Shown here one piece after another: positions 11,309 to 23,041 of a stretch of 64,000 nt of DNA; positions within the stretch are counted from its first letter, which is position 1; the number at the start of each line of letters is the position of its first letter. The DNA is from Streptomyces sp. TP-A0874 (GTDB lineage: Bacteria; Actinomycetota; Actinomycetes; Streptomycetales; Streptomycetaceae): the NCBI RefSeq assembly GCF_001748085.1, contig NZ_BBZK01000006.1, positions 67,657 to 131,656 on the forward strand, read 5' to 3'. The notes under the pieces were generated by a model that searched no databases, was not told the DNA's origin, and was given only the letters and a program-made list of their open reading frames with translations. Made by a program: the position numbers and the translations under genes.

Positions 11309-11357
11309 ATCAGGTCTCTCTCAAGGGGGACTCGGGCCGACGGCCCGGGGCCGGCTC

Positions 11358-11439
11358 CGGGAGCGGCCGGCAGGAGGTCAGGGATCCGCCGGGCCGGGGG
11401 CCGGGCCCACCTGCCCGGCCCCCTTTCCGGCCGCTCCCG
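11358..11439. other. Intercistronic stem-loop between carB and pyrD
   Basis: A 13-bp perfect outer stem (11358-11370 with 11427-11439) encloses a second GC-rich helix (GGGCCGG with CCGGCCC). It lies within the pyr operon, 12 bases after the carB stop. It may be a partial terminator that lowers pyrD-pyrF expression, or an mRNA-stabilising element. Confidence 0.55.
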
Positions 11440-11451
11440 TTCGTGCCGGGG

Positions 11452-14764
<3,313 letters not shown>

Positions 14765-14772
<8 letters not shown>

Positions 14773-15922
14773 GCTCGGCCTCCATCAGGCTGGTGAAGCG
14801 GTCGAACAGCTGGCCGGGTTCGTCCGGCCCGTTCCCCGCTTCGGGGTGGTACTGGACGCTGAAGGCGGGCCGGTCGAGCAGCCGGAGCCCCTCGACGACG
14901 CTGTCGTTGAGGCAGATGTGGGACACCTCCACGCGGCCGTAGGGGGTCTCGGTGACTCCGTCGAGCGGGGCGTCCACCGCGAAGCCGTGGTTGTGCGAGG
15001 TGATCTCGACCTTCCCCCCGGTCCAGGTCCCGCTCTCGTTGCGCGCCTGCACCGGCTGGTTGCCGCCGCGGTGCCCGTGCTTCAGCTTGCGGGTGGGGAA
15101 GCCGAGGGCGCGCCCCAGCAGCTGGTGGCCGAAGCCGACGGCGAACAGCGGTGTGCCGCGCTCGAGCACCTGGCGGACCAGGGCCGTCGGGTGGTCGGCG
15201 GTGCCCGGGTCGCCCGGGCCCTCGGAGAGGAACACCCCGTCGGGCTCGGGGGCGGCGACCTCCTCCGGGGTGGCGGAGGCGGGCAGGACGTGTACCTCGG
15301 CGCCCAGTCGGGCCAGCCGGTGCGGGGTGCTGCCCCTGACGCCGAGGTCGATCACGACGACGGTGAACCGCTTGGTCCCCACGGCCGGGACCACGTACCC
15401 GCTGCGGGTGGTGACCTCCGCGGTCAGGTCGGCGCCGGACATCGGCGGAGCCGACCTCACCCGGTCGAGCAGCGCCGCCTCCTCGGCGACCGCGGCTCCG
15501 GAGAAGATCCCGGCCCGCATCGTCCCGTTCTCCCGCAGGTGGCGGGTGAGGGCCCGGGTGTCGATCCCGCTGATGCCGACGACCCCTTGGGCGCGGAGGT
15601 CCTCGTCGAGGCTGCGGGCGGAGCGCCAGTTGGACGGGGTGCGGGCGGGGTCCCGGACCACGCAGCCGGCGGCCCGGATGCGGCTCGACTCGGCGTCCTC
15701 GTCGTTCATGCCGGTGTTGCCGATGTGCGGGTTGGTCATCACCACCACCTGGCGGTGGCAGGAGGGGTCGGTCAGCGTCTCCTGGTAGCCGGTCATCCCG
15801 GTGGAGAAGACCGCTTCCCCGAAGGTCTCCCCGACGGCTCCGTAGGCGCGGCCGCGGAAGCTGCGGCCGTCCTCGAGGACGAGTACGGCGGGGGCCTGGG
15901 CCCCCCGGGCGGCGGTCGTCAT
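14765..15922 (-). CDS. carA: Carbamoyl-phosphate synthetase small subunit with catalytic Cys replaced by Gly
   Basis: CarA normally hydrolyses glutamine and channels ammonia to CarB. The 385-residue protein has the full CarA N-domain ([20 protein letters not shown]) and a class I glutamine amidotransferase C-domain. The nucleophile elbow, normally G-I-C-x-G-x-Q, reads [15 protein letters not shown] here: residue 263 is Gly, codon GGC at 15134-15136. The triad partners His359 and Glu361 (YHPEA) remain. Nearby conserved positions also differ: SEGPGDP instead of SNGPGDP and GVRG instead of GIKG. The frame is intact and codon use matches the neighbours, so this is not a decayed gene. Inference: no glutaminase activity through the usual thioester, leaving a structural or ammonia-dependent role. 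Confidence 0.93.
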
Positions 15923-16530
15923 GACGATGCGCCTTCCTGGTCGTGCTGGGCGGCGGCCACGTCGGCGGGGCCGCGGGAGAGGTGGGAGAGGGCTTCGACC
16001 CAGGCGGGGTGGTCCGCCACTCGGTCGGAACGGAAGCCGGAGTCGATCGCCCGGCCGCCGAGTTCCCAGGTGACCACCAGCAGTCCGCCCTGGGTGAGGA
16101 CCTTCCCCGCGATGCCCCGGTCGAGCCGGGCACCGCGGAGTGCGGCGGTGGGCACGAAGAAGTCCCGGGCGCCGGGTCGGACGACCTCGAGTCCCTCGTC
16201 GGTGAGGGTGAGTTCGGCCCGGCTGCGGGTGCCGAGGCCGTGGGCGACGATCCGGTCGAGCCACTGCCCGGCGATGGTGGAGCCATGGTAGCGGCCGGCC
16301 ATGGTCAGCCGTGGCTCGCCCGCCGCGCCACTCGGGGACTGCCGCGGGGGTTCGGGGAGGTCGGCTTGGCGGCCGGCGCGCCGGCGCCAGCCCGAGGCCA
16401 TGAGCAGGGAGACGACGACCACGAGCGACAGCAGCGCGAGGACCCAGCCGGTCCGGGCGGCCCAGTCGGTCACTTCCGCCGACTCCCGCCCGGCCGCCAA
16501 ATATGCCATCGGTCCGAGGAGTTCTCTCAC
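15919..16530 (-). CDS. Conserved membrane protein of the pyr operon, PH-like domain
   Basis: A 203-residue protein found between pyrC and carA in Streptomyces. One membrane helix ([20 protein letters not shown], residues about 29-48) is followed by a basic linker and a soluble domain, about residues 75-190, rich in beta-strand patterns ([23 protein letters not shown]). I read this domain as PH-like, with limited confidence. It overlaps pyrC by GTGA at its start and carA by ATGA at its end, so it is tightly coupled to pyrimidine gene translation. The function is not known to me. Confidence 0.85.
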   Translation of the reverse strand: MRELLGPMAYLAAGRESAEVTDWAARTGWVLALLSLVVVVSLLMASGWRRRAGRQADLPEPPRQSPSGAAGEPRLTMAGRYHGSTIAGQWLDRIVAHGLGTRSRAELTLTDEGLEVVRPGARDFFVPTAALRGARLDRGIAGKVLTQGGLLVVTWELGGRAIDSGFRSDRVADHPAWVEALSHLSRGPADVAAAQHDQEGASS

Positions 16531-17849
16531 ACCAGCTTCCCGTCCGCGACCGTCGCCCGTCCCCGCAGGAAGGTGTGCGTCACCCGGCCCGGGAGCTCTC
16601 GCCCCGCGTAGGGCGTGTTGCGACTGCGGGAGGCGAAGCCTGCGGGGTTCACCGTTCCACGGTAGTCCGGATCGACCAGGACGAGGTTGGCCGGCTCACC
16701 GGCGGTGATGGGCCGTCCCTGCCCGCTCAGCCGGCCGATGGCCGCCGGGCGCGCCGACATCCGGTCGGCGACCTGGCTCCAGTCCAGCAGCCCGGTGTCG
16801 ACCATGGTGTGCTGGACGACGGAGAGCGCCGTCTCGAGTCCGAGCATCCCCATGGCCGCCGCCGCCCACTCGCAGTCCTTGTCCTCCTGCGGGTGCGGGG
16901 CGTGGTCGGTGGCGACGCAGTCGATGGTCCCGTCCGCGAGCCCCTCCCGCACGGCCATGACGTCGGCCTCGGTGCGCAGCGGCGGGTTGACCTTGTAGAC
17001 CGGGTCGTAGGAGCGTACGAGCTCGTCGGTGAGGAGCAGGTGGTGCGGGGCGACCTCGGCGGTCACCTTCCACCCCTTGGACTTCGCCCAGCGCACGATC
17101 TCCACCGAGCCGGCGGTGGACAGGTGGCAGATGTGCACCCGGGAGCCGACGTGCGCCGCCAGCAGGACATCGCGGGCGATGATCGACTCCTCGGCGACCG
17201 CGGGCCAGCCGGCGAGGCCGAGCTCGGCCGAGACGACGCCCTCGTTCATCTGCGCGTTCTCGGTCAGACGGGGCTCCTGGGCGTGTTGCGCCACCACTCC
17301 GTCGAAGGCCTTCACGTACTCCAGCGCCCGGCGCATGATCACCGCGTCGTGGACGCACTTGCCGTCGTCGGAGAACACCCGGACGCCCGCGGCGGACTCG
17401 TGCATGGCCCCGAGTTCGGCCAGTTGCTCACCGCCCAGGCCCACGGTCACCGCCCCGACGGGCTGCACGTCGCAGTAGCCGGACTCCCGGCCGAGCCGGT
17501 AGACCTGCTCGACGACTCCGGCGGTGTCGGCGACGGGGAAGGTGTTGGCCATCGCGTGGACGGCGGTGTAACCGCCGACCGCGGCCGCCTTCGTGCCGGT
17601 GAGGACCGTCTCGGAGTCCTCCCGCCCCGGCTCGCGCAGGTGGGTGTGGAGGTCGACGAGTCCGGGCAGCAGGATCCGCCCCTCCGACTCGATCACCGTG
17701 GCGCCGGCCGCCTCGGCGTCCGGGCCGGTGGCGGCGATGATCCCGCCGTCGAGGAGTACGTCCTGCGGCTGACCGCCGAGGATCTTCGCGCCGCGGATCA
17801 GTGTCCGCTTCGGCCCCTGGGACTCCGTGGACGTCTTCGGCTGGCTCAT
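16527..17849 (-). CDS. pyrC: Dihydroorotase
   Basis: Cyclises carbamoyl aspartate to dihydroorotate. The 440-residue zinc amidohydrolase (class I type) has the metal-binding [22 protein letters not shown] (His), HICHLST (His) and [12 protein letters not shown] (Asp). The ATG at 17849 gives [11 protein letters not shown] before the first domain. A longer open frame continues upstream inside pyrB in another frame and is not coding. It overlaps pyrB by ATGA. Confidence 0.97.
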   Translation of the reverse strand: MSQPKTSTESQGPKRTLIRGAKILGGQPQDVLLDGGIIAATGPDAEAAGATVIESEGRILLPGLVDLHTHLREPGREDSETVLTGTKAAAVGGYTAVHAMANTFPVADTAGVVEQVYRLGRESGYCDVQPVGAVTVGLGGEQLAELGAMHESAAGVRVFSDDGKCVHDAVIMRRALEYVKAFDGVVAQHAQEPRLTENAQMNEGVVSAELGLAGWPAVAEESIIARDVLLAAHVGSRVHICHLSTAGSVEIVRWAKSKGWKVTAEVAPHHLLLTDELVRSYDPVYKVNPPLRTEADVMAVREGLADGTIDCVATDHAPHPQEDKDCEWAAAAMGMLGLETALSVVQHTMVDTGLLDWSQVADRMSARPAAIGRLSGQGRPITAGEPANLVLVDPDYRGTVNPAGFASRSRNTPYAGRELPGRVTHTFLRGRATVADGKLV

Positions 17850-18877
17850 GACTGGTTGTTCTCCTCGGTGCGTGGGGTGGCGGCCGCCGGCGCGACGGCC
17901 GGTCCGGCGCCGCCCAGCAGCAGGTAGAGCACGGCCATCCGGATGCTGACGCCGTTGGCGACCTGCTCGACGGCGGTGCAGCGGGGGGAGTCCGCGACCT
18001 CGGCGGTGATCTCCATGCCGCGGTTCATCGGCCCGGGGTGCATGACGATCGCGTGCCCAGGCATCCGGGCCATCCGCTCGGCGTCGAGGCCGTACCGGCG
18101 GGCGTACTCCCGCTCGGTCGGGAAGTAGGCGGCGTTCATCCGCTCCCGCTGGACTCTCAGCATCATCACGGCGTCGGACCCGGCGAGCACCGCGTCGAGG
18201 TCGTAGCTGATCTCGCACGGCCACCGGCCGGCGCCGATCGGGATCAGGGTGGGGGGTGCCACCAGCACGACCTCGGCGCCGAGCGTGGTCAGCAGGTGCA
18301 CGTTCGATCGGGCCACCCGGCTGTGCAGGATGTCACCGACGATGGTGATCCGGCGCCCGGTCAGGTCGCGGCCGGTCCCGTCGCCCGGCCCGGCGTGGTG
18401 CGTCGGGCCGCCGTCGGGCGCGCCGGCCAGGTGGCGTCGGATGGTGAAGGCGTCGAGCAGCGCCTGGGTGGGGTGTTCGTGGGTGCCGTCGCCGGCGTTG
18501 ACCACGGACCCGCCGATCCATCCGGAGGTGGCCAGCCGGTGCGGGGCGCCGGAGTCGGGGTGCCGGATGACGACCGCGTCGGCGCCCATCGCCTCCAGGG
18601 TGAGGGCGGTGTCCTTCAGCGACTCGCCCTTGGAGACCGAGGACCCCTTCGCCGAGAAGTTGATGACGTCGGCCGAGAGCCGCTTCGCGGCGGCCTCGAA
18701 GGAGATGCGGGTCCGGGTCGAGTCCTCGTAGAAGAGGTTGACGACGGTCCGACCGCGCAGCGTCGGCAGCTTCTTGATCGGCCGGTCGGCGACTCGGGCC
18801 AGTTCCTCGGCGGTGTCGAGGATCAGGACGGCCTCGTCACGCGTGAGGTCGGCGGCCGAGATGAGGTGGCGCTTCAT
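17846..18877 (-). CDS. pyrB: Aspartate carbamoyltransferase catalytic subunit
   Basis: Condenses carbamoyl phosphate with aspartate, the first committed pyrimidine step. The 343-residue protein shows the carbamoyl-phosphate site [13 protein letters not shown], the catalytic [12 protein letters not shown] (Lys) and [16 protein letters not shown]. There is a Gly/His-rich insert near residues 155-175 ([18 protein letters not shown]) that is longer than usual. It is probably a surface loop. No pyrI regulatory subunit is seen. The gene is 215 bases downstream of pyrR. Confidence 0.97.
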   Translation of the reverse strand: MKRHLISAADLTRDEAVLILDTAEELARVADRPIKKLPTLRGRTVVNLFYEDSTRTRISFEAAAKRLSADVINFSAKGSSVSKGESLKDTALTLEAMGADAVVIRHPDSGAPHRLATSGWIGGSVVNAGDGTHEHPTQALLDAFTIRRHLAGAPDGGPTHHAGPGDGTGRDLTGRRITIVGDILHSRVARSNVHLLTTLGAEVVLVAPPTLIPIGAGRWPCEISYDLDAVLAGSDAVMMLRVQRERMNAAYFPTEREYARRYGLDAERMARMPGHAIVMHPGPMNRGMEITAEVADSPRCTAVEQVANGVSIRMAVLYLLLGGAGPAVAPAAATPRTEENNQS

Positions 18878-18978
18878 CCGGTTTCTCCGTGGGTGGGGGT
18901 CTGGGTGGTCCCGGGGCCGTGGGTGCGGGTCCGGCGGGCTCGGGGTCGTGACGGGCGCGCGGGGGCAGGTCGGGCCGA

Positions 18979-19017
18979 CACCCGGCCGCGGGCCGGTTCC
19001 GGATCCGCGGCCGGGTG
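18979..19017. other. Stem-loop between pyrR and pyrB
   Basis: A perfect 13-bp stem, CACCCGGCCGCGG (18979-18991) with its complement (19005-19017), has a 13-base loop. It sits in the 215-base pyrR-pyrB gap, so it could be an internal attenuator or processing site that lets pyrR be expressed separately. Without a T-run the role is unclear. Confidence 0.5.
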
Positions 19018-19092
19018 GGCGCGGGGTTCGCCGGAGCACACTCGGCTCCCGGGTCACCGGTGCCGGGCGGGGCGGCGGCTTCGCCGGCTCCG

Positions 19093-19677
19093 CTAGCGCT
19101 CGCCGGGGTGGCTGGCGTCGCCCGCGCCGAGGAGCACGCTGTCGCGGCCGTCCTCCTCGGTGACCAGCACCTTCACCGTCTCCCGCAGGGAGGTGGGAAG
19201 GTTCTTCCCGACGTAGTCGGCGCGGATGGGCAGCTCGCGGTGGCCCCGGTCGACGAGGACGGCCAGCTGGACGGCCCGGGGGCGGCCGATGTCGCCCAGG
19301 GCGTCGAGCGCGGCGCGGATGGTCCGACCGGAGAAGAGCACGTCGTCGACGAGGACGACCAACCGGCCGTCGACCCCCTCGGGTGGGATCTCGGTGGGCG
19401 CGAGGGTGCGGGCCGGGCGGAGCCGCAGGTCGTCGCGGTGCATGGTGATGTCGAGGGAGCCGACGGGCACTGGCCGGCCGGTGATCTCCTCGAGCTTGGC
19501 GCCCAGCCGCCGGGCGAGGAAAACGCCGCGGGTGGGGATGCCTAGCAGGACCACGTCGTCGGCGCCCTTGGCGCGTTCGACGATCTCGTGGGCGATGCGG
19601 GTCAGTACCCGGGCGATGTCCGAGGCCTCGAGCACGGGCCGGGGCGGTCCGGATTTTCCGGGAAGAGCTGTGTCCAT
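19093..19677 (-). CDS. pyrR: PyrR: bifunctional pyrimidine regulator / uracil phosphoribosyltransferase
   Basis: PyrR binds a specific hairpin in pyr mRNA when UMP is high and also has uracil phosphoribosyltransferase activity. The 194-residue protein has the type I PRTase PRPP loop [20 protein letters not shown] and the PyrR-typical [13 protein letters not shown] and [15 protein letters not shown]. The ATG at 19677 has a strong AAGGAGG. A PyrR-type RNA loop lies directly against this ribosome binding site, so translational autoregulation is likely, as proposed for mycobacteria. Confidence 0.96.
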   Translation of the reverse strand: MDTALPGKSGPPRPVLEASDIARVLTRIAHEIVERAKGADDVVLLGIPTRGVFLARRLGAKLEEITGRPVPVGSLDITMHRDDLRLRPARTLAPTEIPPEGVDGRLVVLVDDVLFSGRTIRAALDALGDIGRPRAVQLAVLVDRGHRELPIRADYVGKNLPTSLRETVKVLVTEEDGRDSVLLGAGDASHPGER

Positions 19678-19696
19678 GGGGAACGGACCTCCTTCT

Positions 19697-19712
19697 CCGC
19701 CTCACGGGACGG
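19697..19712 (-). promoter_or_regulatory. PyrR-binding RNA hairpin in the pyrR leader
   Basis: The transcribed strand reads CCGUCCCGUGAGGCGG. It matches the PyrR binding-loop consensus UCCnGnGAGGY and folds as CCG-U-CC-[CGUGA]-GG-CGG, with the bulged U expected from Bacillus binding loops. Two bases separate it from the AAGGAGG ribosome binding site (19688-19694). PyrR bound here would block ribosome access, giving repression by UMP. Confidence 0.75.
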
Positions 19713-19915
19713 TTATTAAAGGACGTCTGGGGGGTGCTCGTTTCACGGTATCAGGACGGTCACCTCGGCCCCCTTCTGGGGAGGGGGTGATTCCGCTACG
19801 GCCCGCGCCCGCTCCGCCCCCGGCGGCTGGAACGGGTCCCTGCCAGGGTGCTCACCGCGCGATTCCCGGGGTTGCCGACCGTCCGGTTCGCGGTGACGAG
19901 ATGGACCATTCCGGC

Positions 19916-19945
19916 TTGACGGAGTCAGATTACGCTGCGTAATCT
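19916..19945 (+). promoter_or_regulatory. bldD promoter
   Basis: TTGACG (19916-19921) and TAATCT (19940-19945) are 18 bases apart and form a good housekeeping promoter, with the -10 about 40 bases before the bldD start. The -10 lies inside the BldD palindrome, so bound BldD should block RNA polymerase. Confidence 0.75.
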
Positions 19946-19957
19946 CACAGTGAGTGA
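19927..19957 (+). promoter_or_regulatory. BldD operator (two adjacent BldD boxes)
   Basis: AGATTACGCTGCGTAATCT (19927-19945) is a perfect 19-base palindrome. Its core fits the BldD box TnACnCWGnGTnA exactly. A second copy, TCACAGTGAGTGA (19945-19957), matches all but one fixed position. Autorepression of bldD through sites at its own promoter is established in S. coelicolor. Confidence 0.85.
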
Positions 19958-19983
19958 CAAAAGTCTTCGTCCCGGGGAGCTAT

Positions 19984-20484
19984 ATGTCCAGCGAATACGC
20001 CAAACAGCTCGGAGCAAAACTTCGAGCCATCCGCACCCAGCAGGGCCTTTCCCTTCACGGTGTCGAGGAGAAGTCCCAGGGGCGCTGGAAGGCCGTCGTG
20101 GTGGGCTCCTACGAGCGCGGTGACCGTGCGGTCACCGTTCAGCGCCTCGCCGAGCTGGCGGACTTCTACGGCGTCCCGGTGCAGGAACTGCTTCCGGGCA
20201 CCACTCCCGGCGGCGCGGCCGAGCCGCCGCCGAAACTGGTGCTCGACCTGGAACGGCTGGCCCTGGTGCCGCAGGAGAAGGCCGGCCCGCTCCAGCGGTA
20301 CGCCGCCACGATCCAGAGCCAGCGGGGTGACTACAACGGCAAGGTGCTCTCGATCCGTCAGGACGATCTACGCACACTCGCCGTGATCTACGACCAGTCT
20401 CCGTCCGTGCTGACCGAACAGCTCATCAACTGGGGTGTACTGGACGCGGACGCTCGCCGCGCGGTCGCCAACGAAGAGGGCTGA
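19984..20484 (+). CDS. bldD: Developmental master regulator BldD
   Basis: BldD, dimerised by tetrameric cyclic-di-GMP, represses sporulation genes during vegetative growth. The 166-residue protein has an N-terminal HTH (YAKQLGAKLRAIRTQQGLSL) and a C-terminal c-di-GMP-binding domain with both halves of the signature: RGD at 114-116 and RQDD at 125-128, separated by 8 residues. The ATG at 19984 (SSEYAKQLG) matches the known protein and follows GGGGAGC. A GTG at 19954 would add ten unconserved residues and fall inside the operator. Two BldD boxes overlap its promoter. Confidence 0.98.
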   Translation: MSSEYAKQLGAKLRAIRTQQGLSLHGVEEKSQGRWKAVVVGSYERGDRAVTVQRLAELADFYGVPVQELLPGTTPGGAAEPPPKLVLDLERLALVPQEKAGPLQRYAATIQSQRGDYNGKVLSIRQDDLRTLAVIYDQSPSVLTEQLINWGVLDADARRAVANEEG

Positions 20485-20525
20485 GCGGCCTCCGGCAGCG
20501 AGTTCTTCGGCCGACTCGGCCATCC

Positions 20526-20568
20526 GACCGCCGGGGCGGAGCCCACCACGGGCTCCGCCCCGGCGGTC
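20526..20568. terminator. bldD terminator hairpin 1
   Basis: A perfect 19-bp stem (20526-20544 with 20550-20568) has a 5-base loop, 42 bases after the bldD stop. It is the strongest of three tandem hairpins in the convergent bldD/nusB gap. Confidence 0.85.
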
Positions 20569-20597
20569 GTCTTGCGTCCCGTGAGATCCTCCTCCGC

Positions 20598-20643
20598 CTG
20601 AGGGTGGTCCCGCGTTCCCGGTCGATCACGGGACCACCCTCAG
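20598..20643. terminator. bldD/nusB hairpin 2
   Basis: A perfect 15-bp stem CTGAGGGTGGTCCCG (20598-20612) pairs with 20629-20643 around a 16-base loop. It is the middle hairpin in the convergent gap. Confidence 0.65.
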
Positions 20644-20675
20644 TGCCGCATCAGGCGGGCACCAAAAACAGTGAA

Positions 20676-20715
20676 CGGGCCCGGAGCGGATCGTCGTTCT
20701 TCCGCTCCGGGCCCG
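20676..20715. terminator. bldD/nusB hairpin 3
   Basis: A perfect 15-bp stem CGGGCCCGGAGCGGA (20676-20690) pairs with 20701-20715 around a 10-base loop. It lies 58 bases downstream of the nusB stop, so it probably ends the nusB transcript. Confidence 0.75.
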
Positions 20716-20773
20716 GAGAGCCGTGTGCTCACTGCGGCCGACCTGACCACCCGGGCCGGCCGGATCTTCGGCG

Positions 20774-21202
20774 TTACCCCCGCCGAAGCGTCGGCTTCAG
20801 TTCCTTGAGCCGCCCGAGGAGGCCGTTGACGAAGGCCGGCGAGTCATCCGTGGAGAACTCCCTGGCCAGTTGCACGGCCTCGTCCAGCACGACCCCGTCG
20901 GGGGTGTCGTCCTCCCACAGCAGCTCGTAGGCGCCGAGCCGCAGGATGTTCCGGTCCACCACGGGCATCCGGTCCAAGGTCCAATCGACCGCGTAGGTGG
21001 AGATCAGTTCGTCGATCCGGTCCGCTCGTTCGGCATAGCCCTCGACCAACCGCATCGTGAACTCGCTGACCGGCGGCTGACGGTTGTCGGTCCGAGCGAG
21101 CCGCAGCCAGTCCGCGAGTACCGTCCGCACGGGTGCGCCGCGCTGGTCGGACTCGAACAGGATCTGGAAGGCGCGCTTTCGGGCGTTGCTACGGGCAGCC
21201 AC
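20774..21202 (-). CDS. nusB: Transcription antitermination factor NusB
   Basis: Binds boxA RNA with S10 to protect rRNA transcription from termination. The 142-residue all-helical protein shows ARSNARKRAFQILFESD at the N-terminus and MPVVDRNILRLGAYELLW and VLDEAVQLAREFSTDDSPAFVNGLLG at the C-terminus, the conserved NusB core. It starts 2 bases after the efp stop, so efp-nusB are co-transcribed. Confidence 0.96.
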   Translation of the reverse strand: MAARSNARKRAFQILFESDQRGAPVRTVLADWLRLARTDNRQPPVSEFTMRLVEGYAERADRIDELISTYAVDWTLDRMPVVDRNILRLGAYELLWEDDTPDGVVLDEAVQLAREFSTDDSPAFVNGLLGRLKELKPTLRRG

Positions 21203-21204
21203 GG

Positions 21205-21771
21205 TTAGCTGTTCACCCGGCCGAGGTACTCACCGGAACGGGTGTCGACCCGGATCTTCTCACCGGTGGTGATGAAGAGCGGGACACCGATCTCGTAGCC
21301 GGTCTCCAGCCGCGCGGGCTTGGAGCCGCCGGTGGAGCGGTCACCCTGCACCCCGGGCTCGGTGTACTCGATGACCAGCTCGACGGAGGCGGGCAGCTCG
21401 ACATAGAGCGGATTGCCCTCGTACATCGCGACCACCGCCTCGAACCCCTCGAGCAGGAAGCGGGCGGCGTCGCCCACGGTCTCCGGCTGGAGGTAGATCT
21501 GGTCGTAGGTCTCGGTGTCCATGAAGACGAAGTCGTTGCCGTCCTTGTAGGAGAACTGCATCCCACGCTTGTCGACGTTGGCCGTCTCCACCTTCACCCC
21601 GGCGTTGAAGGTCTTGTCGACCGTCTTGCCGGAGAGCACGTTTTTCAGCTTCGTGCGGACGAAAGCGGGGCCCTTACCGGGCTTGACGTGCTGGAACTCG
21701 ACGACGGACCAGAGCTGGTCCCCTTCGAGCTTGAGCACCATGCCGTTCTTGAGGTCGTTCGTGGATGCCAC
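21205..21771 (-). CDS. efp: Elongation factor P
   Basis: Rescues ribosomes stalled on polyproline. The 188-residue protein has three beta-barrel domains. Loop I reads VKPGKGPAF with Lys33. This palindromic PGKGP loop is the actinobacterial form, in which the lysine is reported to act unmodified. I chose the GTG at 21771 ([16 protein letters not shown]) from family alignment, with AGGAG upstream. A longer frame to 21819 adds unconserved residues. Downstream of the M24 homologue and upstream of nusB. Confidence 0.96.
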   Translation of the reverse strand: MASTNDLKNGMVLKLEGDQLWSVVEFQHVKPGKGPAFVRTKLKNVLSGKTVDKTFNAGVKVETANVDKRGMQFSYKDGNDFVFMDTETYDQIYLQPETVGDAARFLLEGFEAVVAMYEGNPLYVELPASVELVIEYTEPGVQGDRSTGGSKPARLETGYEIGVPLFITTGEKIRVDTRSGEYLGRVNS

Positions 21772-21845
21772 GGTTGGGGTATCTCCTGCACTGAAGCTGG
21801 TGGAAAACCAAAGGTGCACGCGGTGCGCGGCGTGCCAGGCGCGAG

Positions 21846-22976
21846 CTAGAGCGCGAGCAGCTCCTTGGTCGTGATGGTGAGTAGCTCTGGTCCGCCGTCC
21901 GCCTCGGGACGGACGACGAGCGTGTCATCGATCCGGACGCCGCCCCGGCCCGGGAGGTGTACCCCCGGCCCGACGGTGACCGGCACGCAAGCGTCCAGTT
22001 TACCCATGGCCGTCGGGGAGAGCCGAGGGTCCTCGTCGTTTTCCAGCCCCACGCCGTGGCCCGAGGAGGGCGGGAGTTGGCCTCCGTACCCCGCCGTGTC
22101 CAGCCGCTGCCGGGCGGCCCGATCGACGACGCGGTACTCGGCTCCGGGCAGCAGCGCCTCACGCCCGGCGCGCTGGGCGGAGAAGACCAGCTCGTAGAGG
22201 TCGATCTGCCAGGTGTCCGGCGAGGTGCCGATCACGAAGGTCCGTCCCAGTTCGCTTCGGTAGCCCCGGTAGCCGGCGCCCAGGCGGACGCTGAGGAAGT
22301 CGCCCTCCTCGACCCTGCGGTCGGTGGGCGGATGTCCCCGGAGGCCGGAGTTCGGGCCGGTGCCGACGGAGATCGGGAAGGCCGCGCCGTCCGCACCGTG
22401 GTCGATCAGGCGACGCTCCAGTTCCAGGGCGAGATGCCGCTCGGTCCGGCCGACGAGGATGGACTCCAGGAGTTCGCCCAAGGCCTGGTCGGCGATCTCC
22501 GAGGCCACCCGGAGGCAGGCGATCTCCTCCTCGTCCTTGACCAGTCGGTGACGTTCCACGGTCCGGCCGAGGTCCGCCAGGTGCAGACGGGCGGCCACCG
22601 AACGCAGCGCCCGGTACCGGGCGACCGAGAGGTCGTGTTCCTCGACCACCAGGCTGTCGGCCCGGGAGGCGGCGGCCAGGTCCGCACCGGCCACCGCGGA
22701 GTCGGCCCCGGAGGCGGACAGCACGATGACGCGCAGGGTCTCGTCCACCCGGCCCTCCGTCGGGTCCCCGGTCGGCGCCGAGGGGCAGACCAGGATGTCC
22801 TCACGCTCGGCGTGCTCCTCGGTGGGCCCCAGCAGCAGCGCCGCCCCTCCGGGGACCCCGCCGGCCAGGTAGCGCACGTTCGCCGGCCGGGTCACCAGCA
22901 CCGCGGCGGCGCCACGGGCCCCGGCCCCGCCGGCTGCGCGGAGCCGTGAGCGACGGGCCGCATGCACCTCTGACAT
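21846..22976 (-). CDS. M24 (Xaa-Pro aminopeptidase-like) family protein, metal ligands largely lost
   Basis: A 376-residue protein with the creatinase-like N-domain and a pita-bread C-domain. Compared with E. coli PepP, the five metal ligands Asp-Asp-His-Glu-Glu appear as Arg231 (SVRLGAG), Glu242 (RSELGRTF), His307 (SGHGVGLE), Gly336 (VTVGPGVHL) and Asp350 (GVRIDDT). Only the His is kept, so dinuclear metal hydrolysis of Xaa-Pro bonds is unlikely in the standard way. The overall fold motifs ([20 protein letters not shown]) are intact and codon use is normal, which implies a retained non-peptidase role. It sits 74 bases upstream of efp. The assignment of ligands is by eye. Confidence 0.82.
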   Translation of the reverse strand: MSEVHAARRSRLRAAGGAGARGAAAVLVTRPANVRYLAGGVPGGAALLLGPTEEHAEREDILVCPSAPTGDPTEGRVDETLRVIVLSASGADSAVAGADLAAASRADSLVVEEHDLSVARYRALRSVAARLHLADLGRTVERHRLVKDEEEIACLRVASEIADQALGELLESILVGRTERHLALELERRLIDHGADGAAFPISVGTGPNSGLRGHPPTDRRVEEGDFLSVRLGAGYRGYRSELGRTFVIGTSPDTWQIDLYELVFSAQRAGREALLPGAEYRVVDRAARQRLDTAGYGGQLPPSSGHGVGLENDEDPRLSPTAMGKLDACVPVTVGPGVHLPGRGGVRIDDTLVVRPEADGGPELLTITTKELLAL

Positions 22977-23041
22977 GTCCCGAGCCTACGAACGCTCCCC
23001 GCTCTCGGCCGGTCGAGCGCGTCCAGACGGGGGCGGCGGAC

